Below, one piece after another: positions 13,654 through 19,709 of a stretch of 21,448 nt of DNA. The stretch comes from JAZDOH01 sp043798815 (GTDB taxonomy: Bacteria > Patescibacteriota > Gracilibacteria > UM-FILTER-43-11), in contig JAZDOH010000071.1 of assembly GCA_043798815.1 (NCBI GenBank), positions 1 to 21,448 on the forward strand, read 5' to 3'. The notes under the pieces were generated by a model. It had not been told where the DNA came from, did not search any database, and saw only the letters and a program-made list of their open reading frames with translations. Each line of letters begins with the position of its first letter. Position 1 is the stretch's first letter. Made by a program: the position numbers and the translations under genes.

Positions 13654-14903
13654 ACATCCTGACCAAAAAATTAAAAGTTATCGTCGATGATTTGAAAAAG
13701 GAAGGGCGCTCGGGAATGGTTATCATAAACGCGCTCAAGGAAAATTTGCAATATCCGGTGCTTGATTTCATCTACAACAACTCTTCTTATGCTAATCTGG
13801 TGATGTACGGAGGCACGCTTCTCCGCATAGGGTATGGCCTTCCAAGAATGTCCGAGGATCTGGATTTTCAGACGGATAAGCAATTTGATTTTGAGAAATT
13901 CAAAAATGATCTTGTGGCGCATTTTAAGAAAAATTATGGCGTTGACGTCGAAGTGGATATCAGGAAAAAAATCGGGAAGCAGACGGAAACCGCTTATCTT
14001 AAATTTCCGCTCTTAAAAGAATTAGAATCGGGCCATCCATGGGAAAAGCTGCGAATAAGATTTGATGTGAATTATTTTTCTGCCGCATCCGATTTTGCAT
14101 CTGAAATAATTCCGGTCACCAAAGACACGTACTCCTTTTCCATTAAAACCTACACGCGTGATGTTTTAATGGCGAGCAAAGTGTCTGCGGTTTTCCAGCG
14201 CGGAAAACGGGGTATCGGCGATGATGTGGCTGACTGCAAACCGCGTGACATTTATGATCTGATTTGGTACATGGAGAAAAAAATCATTCCCAATCTGGAT
14301 TATATAAGGGCCAAGGGGATTGAGGTTAAAAACATCATTGATTTATTTGATAAATTAAGTCTGAAAGTTCCTAATCTGGATGATCGATTGTTTCAAAAAG
14401 ACTTAATGCCGTTTTTTTACGATCCGACCGAATACGAGACATGGCATGCGAATTGGAGGAGTCGTTTCCAGATGCTCCGTAATTCCTATCAAATCTATCG
14501 CGTTAAAAAACTGGAAAGTATCCATTTTGGCATTGATCATTCAAGTGATAATCGGTTTTTCATTTTTCTTTTTGAAACAGATGAGCCTGAAAAAGTGATT
14601 AAATTTGTCTGCTCCTTAAGCGAATATTGGTTCTTATTTTCGGAAAAAATTTCGGGGCACCGCCAAAAGAACATCGAATCCAGGGTGGTTGTTTCACGAC
14701 CATTGAAAGATCTGGATTATGAGTATGTTGGACTTTTTTATACCAAAATCGAAGATTATTTGAGGAGAAATGATGGTATTGTTACTCAAGCGACCTTACA
14801 GACAAAGCTGATCAAGATGACTGGGGATAATCTTAATGTCAAAACCCAAATCATGCTTGACCGACGCCTGCTCGAAAAAAGCAAATTGGAAGATTTAATG
14901 TAA
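13650..14903 (+). CDS. AbiEii-family nucleotidyltransferase toxin with a long C-terminal extension
   Basis: A 417-aa member of the AbiEii/AbiGii nucleotidyltransferase family (DNA polymerase beta-like fold). The nucleotidyltransferase motif GGTLLRIGYGLPRMSEDLDF covers 54-73, with Arg66, Ser68 and metal-binding Asp70 and Asp72. A further Asp is in IRFDVNYF (about 139). The downstream motif with Lys177 and PRDIYDLIWY (198-207) is also family-typical. Known AbiEii-type toxins modify RNA, for example tRNA 3' ends, to stop growth on phage infection. The family core ends near 250-285. Here about 130 more residues follow, including FFIFLFETDEPEKVIKFVC and a Lys/Arg-rich end, and I cannot assign them. 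The gene is coupled to abiEi by a 4-nt overlap. Confidence 0.88.
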   Translation: MNILTKKLKVIVDDLKKEGRSGMVIINALKENLQYPVLDFIYNNSSYANLVMYGGTLLRIGYGLPRMSEDLDFQTDKQFDFEKFKNDLVAHFKKNYGVDVEVDIRKKIGKQTETAYLKFPLLKELESGHPWEKLRIRFDVNYFSAASDFASEIIPVTKDTYSFSIKTYTRDVLMASKVSAVFQRGKRGIGDDVADCKPRDIYDLIWYMEKKIIPNLDYIRAKGIEVKNIIDLFDKLSLKVPNLDDRLFQKDLMPFFYDPTEYETWHANWRSRFQMLRNSYQIYRVKKLESIHFGIDHSSDNRFFIFLFETDEPEKVIKFVCSLSEYWFLFSEKISGHRQKNIESRVVVSRPLKDLDYEYVGLFYTKIEDYLRRNDGIVTQATLQTKLIKMTGDNLNVKTQIMLDRRLLEKSKLEDLM

Positions 14904-14908
14904 CTCCC

Positions 14909-15508
14909 ATGAAGTCCCTTGATCCAAAAAGCGGTTTTGCACGGTACGCCAGTGAATATGATAAGTTTGAAAAATACTGGGATAGCTTTGAACAAGGAAA
15001 GCTGACACCTTACTTCCGAGAGGCTAAAAGCAAAAATGTCCTCGATGCCGGGGCGGGAACGGGACGACTGAGTTTGAAACTGATGAATGAGGGTGCTCAC
15101 GTGACGGCTTTGGATGTTTCACCGGACATGCTGACGCGTTTAAAGCGCAAATGCCCTTCCGCGACGATTGTGGAAGGAGATGTGGAAGCCATGCCTTTTG
15201 CCGACGAAAGTTTTGATATGGTTTTTTCATCGCTCACCCTGGTGCACCTAAAAAAGATTGAACCTTTTTTGGATGAATGTTACCGAGTGTTGAGTGATGG
15301 CGGAACGGCGGTCATCGTAAATATTCATTACCGCAAGCCACTGGTTTTGCGTGATAGACAGGGGGCGTATTTGATCGAGTGCTACAATCACTTTCCCCGC
15401 CACGTGCGTGAAGCTGTTGAAGAACTGGCGTTTCATGTGGAAAAAGAGTTGATCCTCTCGGAAGAGGACAGCATCTGGATGAGCCAGATTTTGGTGCTGA
15501 AGAAATAA
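14909..15508 (+). CDS. Class I SAM-dependent methyltransferase (small-molecule type)
   Basis: A 199-aa Rossmann-fold methyltransferase. Motif I is VLDAGAGTGRLS (44-55), the acidic strand end is VTALDVSPDM, motif II/III is EGDVEAMPFADESFDMVFSS, and the post-motif is EPFLDECYRVLSDGGTAVIV. This is the UbiE/Methyltransf_11 type, which usually acts on small molecules or lipids; the substrate cannot be inferred. It begins 5 nt after the toxin stop and has no promoter of its own that I can see, so it is probably transcribed with abiE. Its higher GC content suggests it may be an older resident gene. Its stop directly abuts the stop of convergent folE. Confidence 0.88.
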   Translation: MKSLDPKSGFARYASEYDKFEKYWDSFEQGKLTPYFREAKSKNVLDAGAGTGRLSLKLMNEGAHVTALDVSPDMLTRLKRKCPSATIVEGDVEAMPFADESFDMVFSSLTLVHLKKIEPFLDECYRVLSDGGTAVIVNIHYRKPLVLRDRQGAYLIECYNHFPRHVREAVEELAFHVEKELILSEEDSIWMSQILVLKK

Positions 15509-16063
15509 TTAGCGAATCAAATCCAAAAACTCTGTCCGCGTATTGGTGTTTTTGAGGAAAAGCCCCGTAAAAGCTGACGTGGTGATCATACAGTTTTGCT
15601 TTTCCACGCCGCGCGCTTTCATGCACAGATGCTCAGCTTTTAAGACGACTCCCACTCCTTTCGGCTGAAGAAGGGAGTTTAATGTTTCGGCAACTTGTTT
15701 GGTCAGCCGTTCCTGGTTTTGCAGGCGTCGGGCAAACATTTCCACGAGGCGCGGGAGTTTGCTGAGGCCGATGATTTTGTCGTTGGGCAAATACCCGATG
15801 TAAGCTTTACCGAAAAACGGGAGCATGTGGTGTTCGCAGGTGGAATAAAAATCAATGTCCCGCGCGATGACCATTTCGTCATACCCTTCGCTGTTGAATA
15901 GGGTGAGGAGTTTTTTGGGATCTTGTTTATAACCACCCAAAAGTTTTTCATAGCTTTTGGCCACGCGTTCGGGTGTGCCTTCAAGGCCTTCCCGTTTCGA
16001 ATCTTCCCCAACGGCTTTGAGGAGCTGAGCGATGAGTTTGGCGATGGCTTTTTGATTCATCAT
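15509..16063 (-). CDS. folE: GTP cyclohydrolase I
   Basis: A 184-aa FolE that converts GTP to 7,8-dihydroneopterin triphosphate, the entry step for folate and queuosine precursors. Zinc ligands Cys76, His79 (CEHHMLPF) and Cys147 (HLCMKARG) are all present. The GTP-binding segment KIIGLSKLPRLVEMFARRLQNQERLT (96-121) is intact, as is the C-terminal NTRTEFL. Length is typical for bacterial type IA enzymes. Its ATG overlaps the folK stop by 4 nt, so it is the last gene of the queD-folK-folE operon. An immediate second Met codon is present at the start. Confidence 0.96.
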   Translation of the reverse strand: MMNQKAIAKLIAQLLKAVGEDSKREGLEGTPERVAKSYEKLLGGYKQDPKKLLTLFNSEGYDEMVIARDIDFYSTCEHHMLPFFGKAYIGYLPNDKIIGLSKLPRLVEMFARRLQNQERLTKQVAETLNSLLQPKGVGVVLKAEHLCMKARGVEKQNCMITTSAFTGLFLKNTNTRTEFLDLIR

Positions 16064-16557
16064 AGTGGCCTTACTTTATGATCATCCTTCAATTCTTGCA
16101 AGATAGTCTTGTAGGACTTCCCTGTTACCGGGTCACGGAGAGAAGGAGTGATTTCAATCAATGGCACCAACACAAATCGCCGTTCGTTCATGTGTGGATG
16201 TGGCACGCGCAAGCCTGGAACACTCAACGCCTGATCTCCATACAACAAAATATCCACGTCGATTTCCCGCGGACCCCAGGGCTCCGAAGGAAGCCGGCCT
16301 ATCTTTTTTTCAACCGACTGACACAGCATGAGCAATCGTTCGGGCATTAGGGATGTTTGGAGCTCAATGACTTGATTCAAAAACCAGGGTTGATCCATTT
16401 TTCCCCATGGCTCCGTTTCGTACACGCGCGACACTTGAGTGACTTGGATCGCCGGATGAGCGGAAAGGACTTCTAAGGCATCTCTTAAAAAATGCTCGCG
16501 CTTGCCCTTGTTGCTCCCCAGCGAAAGGTACACGGTGATGGGTTCAGGTGCCGTCAT
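16060..16557 (-). CDS. folK: 6-hydroxymethyl-7,8-dihydropterin pyrophosphokinase
   Basis: A 165-aa HPPK that transfers pyrophosphate from ATP to 6-hydroxymethyl-dihydropterin, making the substrate of FolP. Motifs in order are YLSLGSN (10-16), VYETEPWG (45-52), the catalytic WGPREIDVDILL (94-105) with the metal-binding Asp pair 100 and 102, and PHPHMNERRFVL (119-130). Length is normal, and there is no fusion to FolB as occurs in some bacteria. It overlaps queD by 14 nt upstream and folE by 4 nt downstream. Confidence 0.96.
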   Translation of the reverse strand: MTAPEPITVYLSLGSNKGKREHFLRDALEVLSAHPAIQVTQVSRVYETEPWGKMDQPWFLNQVIELQTSLMPERLLMLCQSVEKKIGRLPSEPWGPREIDVDILLYGDQALSVPGLRVPHPHMNERRFVLVPLIEITPSLRDPVTGKSYKTILQELKDDHKVRPL

Positions 16558-16888
16558 AAATGGCGAATGAAGTGGGAGTTTCCCAAATTTTTATTTTAGC
16601 CAAAAGCGGTAACTCGGGTTTTAGCTGTTCCCACGCCCACACGCACAAATTTTCAACGCTGGATTGCCCCAGAACATCATTCAAATTTTTATGATCCACT
16701 TTACTTAAAACTTTACGCTGAACGACGTCTTTGATCCGCGCAAAATCCATGACCATACCATCTTTGCCGAGAGGGCCTTTAACAAAAACCTGCATGCGGT
16801 AAGTATGGCCGTGCAAGTTTTCACATTCGCCGTGATAATTGGTTAAAAAATGCGCGGAATCAAATGTGAATTCTTTGGCAACCAACAT
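16544..16888 (-). CDS. queD: 6-pyruvoyltetrahydropterin synthase family protein (QueD / PTPS-III-like)
   Basis: A 114-aa T-fold protein using dihydroneopterin triphosphate, the FolE product. Zinc-binding histidines are His13 (DSAH), His26 and His28 (HGH). The Asp65-His66 pair and Glu103 complete the active site. The key segment is CENLHGH (22-28). It fits both the QueD pattern C-x3-HGH and the E-x2-HGH pattern of PTPS-III enzymes, which replace FolB in folate synthesis. It is the first gene of an overlapping operon with folK and folE, so a role in folate synthesis is plausible, with queuosine synthesis as the alternative. The ATG at 16888 gives the full N-terminus; no Shine-Dalgarno is seen. 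Confidence 0.9.
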   Translation of the reverse strand: MLVAKEFTFDSAHFLTNYHGECENLHGHTYRMQVFVKGPLGKDGMVMDFARIKDVVQRKVLSKVDHKNLNDVLGQSSVENLCVWAWEQLKPELPLLAKIKIWETPTSFAIYDGT

Positions 16889-16911
16889 GCGTTGAAAAGT
16901 TAAGGGATTTT

Positions 16912-16917
16912 AGTATA
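16912..16917 (-). promoter_or_regulatory. -10 element of the queD-folK-folE operon
   Basis: On the minus strand TATACT (16917-16912) lies 23 nt upstream of the queD ATG. Only a weak -35 (TGACCT) is found 16 nt further upstream. The start point would be near 16905. Confidence 0.4.
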
Positions 16918-16940
16918 GGAAAATGGGCGAGAAAGGTCAC

Positions 16941-16972
16941 TTGACAAATAACAATTTAAGATATACTATAAT
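16941..16972 (+). promoter_or_regulatory. Strong sigma70-type promoter for the unknown gene pair
   Basis: A perfect TTGACA (16941-16946) is followed by TACTAT (16964-16969) at 17 nt; a perfect TATAAT (16967-16972) overlaps it at 20 nt. Transcription would start near 16977. The roughly 20-nt leader contains CCCCTCCTG, which resembles the anti-Shine-Dalgarno itself rather than a ribosome-binding site. Confidence 0.65.
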
Positions 16973-16998
16973 CGACCGTTACCCCTCCTGCTTTTTTT

Positions 16999-17775
16999 AT
17001 GTCTCAATCCGAATCTCTTTCCACAGGCTTAAGCGCTGACCAACTCCAAACAGCGATGCGTGATGCTGATCCAGTGACAGCCCTGACAAGAACAATTGAT
17101 GAAGTTCCTGCGGATAGTGTTGTAGGCAGAATTCGTATAGTAGCGACTCTTGCTTTAAGACAACCAAATACTCATTGGACTGGGGCGGCCGAGCGTTTAA
17201 TTGAAAGAGTTCGCGGACAACAATCGGCCAGCCGGGCTTTGGCGCAATGGATTTTAGAAAGACGCGATTTAAGAGGTGGCGCCGATGCGGTTCCGGAAGC
17301 CTTTGGGGAAGTCGCGGGTATTTTGCGGGCATTGGCAATGCTCTTGGTGGCGGAAACCCGTGAACAAACCAGATCAATTCCTCGTCAGGCATCAGGAATT
17401 GATCGTGATCGCTTCATCACCGAAATTTATAAAAAGCCTGAGTTGGATCAAGTCAATTTATTGACTACTTTAATTGATACGGCTGAGGCAGGTACTGCCG
17501 CCGGAGATTTGCGGGAAATCCTTGCGGCAGCAGTGGCACAACAACCGGAAATAAATGATCGGTTACGTGGATCCAGTTTTTACTGGATTAATGAAGCATT
17601 AACTCATGGATCAGCAAAAGCAATCGCGGAATATGTGATTAGCGGAAGTAATTATAAAAATGCTGAAAATGATGGGCGCGCTTATCTAGTTTTGGTTTCG
17701 ACGCTCAGCGACATTAAAGATTTGCTTAAAGCTGATTTAACCGGAGTAGTGAGCCATCCACTTTTAGCTAAATAA
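16999..17775 (+). CDS. Unrecognised Ala-rich helical protein
   Basis: A 258-aa soluble protein with no signal peptide or membrane segment; I recognise no family. It is rich in Ala, Leu and Arg and appears almost wholly alpha-helical, with helices such as LRALAMLLVAETRE and LREILAAAVAQQPEI. In composition and helix rhythm it recalls the 314-aa protein at 11189-12133, but I could not align the two convincingly. It has a strong promoter and is followed after 25 nt by a second unknown gene, so the two probably form an operon. It is flanked by folate genes on the opposite strand (queD and folP). Two hairpin-forming inverted repeats lie within the coding region. Confidence 0.75.
   Translation: MSQSESLSTGLSADQLQTAMRDADPVTALTRTIDEVPADSVVGRIRIVATLALRQPNTHWTGAAERLIERVRGQQSASRALAQWILERRDLRGGADAVPEAFGEVAGILRALAMLLVAETREQTRSIPRQASGIDRDRFITEIYKKPELDQVNLLTTLIDTAEAGTAAGDLREILAAAVAQQPEINDRLRGSSFYWINEALTHGSAKAIAEYVISGSNYKNAENDGRAYLVLVSTLSDIKDLLKADLTGVVSHPLLAK
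17372..17404. repeat. Perfect 11-bp intragenic inverted repeat
   Basis: GATCAATTCCT (17372-17382) and AGGAATTGATC (17394-17404) are perfectly complementary around an 11-nt loop, inside the 258-aa gene. A second hairpin, ATCCAGT/ACTGGAT with a 4-nt loop, lies at 17571-17588 in the same gene. No T run follows either one, so neither looks like a standard terminator. Confidence 0.7.
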
Positions 17776-17800
17776 TTTTTATTTCTTAATTATTTATTTT

Positions 17801-18184
17801 ATGTCTGGAGTTGAAAGACGTGACCGTGATCATCGAGAATTTACTGCAAGGCCTGCATCAAAAGGTATTGCAGAAGCTTTAGTCCATAGTGACATGTATC
17901 CTCCAATGGAGGTACGTCAACGTGTTACAGCCCTCTTGGTTGTACCAAAACCTGTATGCGCTGATGTTCGTTCAGCACATGGGAATGGATATGAACAGCA
18001 AATCATCTTACCGGGTACCATGTGGTATATGCCTGCAGGGGAAGATGAAGAAGCGGAATTATTGCGAGGGGAGGATGGGGTATCTAACGTGTTGGACAGA
18101 CGTGATTTTGAATTTATCGAAGAACGGCCTACCCATGTAGTTGGCAGAAGTGGTAATTTTCGTGTAGCGGATCCAATGAGATAA
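17801..18184 (+). CDS. Unrecognised small charged protein
   Basis: A 127-aa protein with no signal peptide or transmembrane segment and no family I recognise. The N-terminus is highly charged (ERRDRDHREF). The centre looks like a small mixed fold: VRQRVTALLVV, then YEQQIILPGTMWYMP, then an acidic turn GEDEEAELL. The end is FIEERPTHVVGRSGNFRV. It lies 25 AT-rich nucleotides after the 258-aa gene and is probably co-transcribed with it. Its stop is 2 nt from that of convergent folP. The reading frame is full length and compatible with a real gene, but no homology was available to confirm it. Confidence 0.65.
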   Translation: MSGVERRDRDHREFTARPASKGIAEALVHSDMYPPMEVRQRVTALLVVPKPVCADVRSAHGNGYEQQIILPGTMWYMPAGEDEEAELLRGEDGVSNVLDRRDFEFIEERPTHVVGRSGNFRVADPMR

Positions 18185-18186
18185 AA

Positions 18187-18951
18187 TCATATTATTGTAT
18201 GCATCCGCACAATAGATACCCCGTTGGTGATAGCCTTTTTGACAACTTCCCAGCCTTTGGCATCACGATCTTTTAGTTCACCGCCGAGGAAGGATTTGCG
18301 CGAGGGGCCGACGAGAATGGGGTGACCCAAAGTTTTGAGTTCAGCGAGCCGATCGATGATTTCAAAGCTGTATTTCGGGTTGGCGCTCACAAACATACCC
18401 ATGCCGGGGTCGATGATGATGCGGTCATCCAGTAAGCCAGCACGTTTTGCCACTTTAATTCGCTCAGACAGAAATTTTTTAATGGTATCCACAACATCCA
18501 CATACTCAACAGCTGTTTTGGTGGTACGGGCCGTGGGATCTTTGGAATACATGAGTACGATGTAAGGCTGGTACTGAGCCAGCACATCGATGAGCTTTGG
18601 GTCACCTCGAAGCGCTGTGACGTCGTTGACCATTCCGAAACCATGTGAGAGCGCGTATTCGGCGACTGGCGCTTTGTAAGTGTCGATGGAAAAGAGGGTG
18701 TGTTCGTGGAGTTTGTGTTCTGCGATGTAATCGATAACGGGTTTTACGCGAGCGAGCTCTTCTTCCGCGGATACGTCCGCAGATCCTGGACCGGAGGATT
18801 CGCCACCCACATCAATGATATCCGCACAATCGGCAATGAGTTTGTGAAGTTGTTGGATCGCCTGTTCGGCGCTAAAAAACTGCCCCCCATCCGAAAAAGA
18901 GTCTGGTGTGACGTTGAGAATGCCCATGATGCGAGGCTTGGAGAAGTCCAT
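18187..18951 (-). CDS. folP: Dihydropteroate synthase
   Basis: A 254-aa TIM-barrel DHPS that condenses p-aminobenzoate with hydroxymethyl-dihydropterin pyrophosphate. Motifs in order are MGILNVTPDSFSDGG (9-23), DIIDVGGESSGPGS (44-57), FSIDTYKA (87-94), VNDVTAL (108-114), IIIDPGMGMF (178-187), VGPSRKSFLGG (214-224) and VRMHTI at the C-terminus. The second loop, usually ESTRPG, reads ESSGPG here, losing the Arg that normally contacts substrate. The start is the ATG at 18951 rather than the one at 18969, because the likely -10 (18963-18958) lies between them. It acts after FolK but is transcribed separately from the queD-folK-folE operon. Confidence 0.93.
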   Translation of the reverse strand: MDFSKPRIMGILNVTPDSFSDGGQFFSAEQAIQQLHKLIADCADIIDVGGESSGPGSADVSAEEELARVKPVIDYIAEHKLHEHTLFSIDTYKAPVAEYALSHGFGMVNDVTALRGDPKLIDVLAQYQPYIVLMYSKDPTARTTKTAVEYVDVVDTIKKFLSERIKVAKRAGLLDDRIIIDPGMGMFVSANPKYSFEIIDRLAELKTLGHPILVGPSRKSFLGGELKDRDAKGWEVVKKAITNGVSIVRMHTII

Positions 18952-18957
18952 GAGAAA

Positions 18958-18963
18958 ATTGTA
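18958..18963 (-). promoter_or_regulatory. Extended -10 element of folP (leaderless type)
   Basis: On the minus strand TACAAT (18963-18958) is preceded by TGC, and 6 nt separate it from the ATG at 18951. The transcript would start at the start codon. This supports the shorter FolP start. Confidence 0.5.
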
Positions 18964-18972
18964 GCACATTTA

Positions 18973-18999
18973 ATAAATGGACTATTTACGCCCATTTAT
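18973..18999. promoter_or_regulatory. 8-bp inverted repeat in the folP-sdaAB divergent region
   Basis: ATAAATGG (18973-18980) and CCATTTAT (18992-18999) form a perfect dyad with an 11-nt spacer. The arm centres are 19 bp apart, about two helical turns. The right arm overlaps the putative sdaAB -10 and the left arm lies just upstream of the folP -10, as expected of an operator. Confidence 0.45.
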
Positions 19000-19002
19000 G
19001 AT
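18997..19002 (+). promoter_or_regulatory. Putative -10 element of the sdaAB-sdaAA operon
   Basis: TATGAT (18997-19002) lies 23 nt before the ATG at 19026. No good -35 is seen at 16-18 nt, so expression may depend on an activator or on the overlapping dyad. Confidence 0.35.
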
Positions 19003-19025
19003 AAAGTGGGCTTAAGAAGTTGCCC

Positions 19026-19709
19026 ATGCCTTTTTCGATTTTCGACATCGCCGGACCCATCATGGTGGGGCCGTCCAGCTCTCATACGGCTGGCGCGTGT
19101 AAAATTGGCCAAATGGCTCGGGCGATTTTTAATGAAACCCCTACTCGCGCTGATTTTTATTTGTATGGGTCTTTTGGAGAAGTGTATCAGGGGCATGCTA
19201 CCGATCGTGCCCTACTCGCGGGTGTGCTCAAGTGCTGGACGAGTGATCCGCGCATTAAAGAAGCGTTTGAATTGGCGAAAGAAAAGGGGTTGGAATATCA
19301 CTTTGTTACCGTCAAAGAAAAAACGCCGGAGCATCACCCCAACACGGTGCGAATCATTCTGAAAAATCAAAAACGACGATTGAGTGTGGTGGGCTCATCC
19401 ATCGGCGGCGGCAAGGTGAAAATCACTCAGATCAACAATATTCCAATTGATTTAGAGGCCTCGGTGGGACGATATTTTTCACTTCTGATAGGCCATGATA
19501 ATCGACCACAGGTATTGCATCCCGTTTATGGAAAATTGATCGATTGGGGCTGTCCGATCACGGAAAGAAAGACTCATTCCGTAGGACAAAATAGTTTGAC
19601 CATGCTCAATCTTGAAAATCATTTCATTAAATTACCTCAGGCGCTTGAGTTGGAAAAATCACCTGGCATTCATTTTGTGCGCGCACTGACGCGATTACTT
19701 AAAACCTAA
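19026..19709 (+). CDS. sdaAB: L-serine dehydratase, iron-sulfur-dependent, beta subunit
   Basis: A 227-aa beta subunit of the two-chain type L-serine ammonia-lyase, which converts L-serine to pyruvate and ammonia. The family motif GPSSSHTAG (15-23) is intact in the N-terminal domain, and GSSIGGGKV follows near residue 124-132. The C-terminal part (about 149-224, LLIGHDNRPQVL, SLTMLNLENHFI) corresponds to the ACT-like domain of the B. subtilis-type subunit but is weakly conserved. The ATG at 19026 is preferred to the TTG two codons upstream. Its TAA overlaps the ATG of the alpha subunit by one base. Confidence 0.93.
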   Translation: MPFSIFDIAGPIMVGPSSSHTAGACKIGQMARAIFNETPTRADFYLYGSFGEVYQGHATDRALLAGVLKCWTSDPRIKEAFELAKEKGLEYHFVTVKEKTPEHHPNTVRIILKNQKRRLSVVGSSIGGGKVKITQINNIPIDLEASVGRYFSLLIGHDNRPQVLHPVYGKLIDWGCPITERKTHSVGQNSLTMLNLENHFIKLPQALELEKSPGIHFVRALTRLLKT

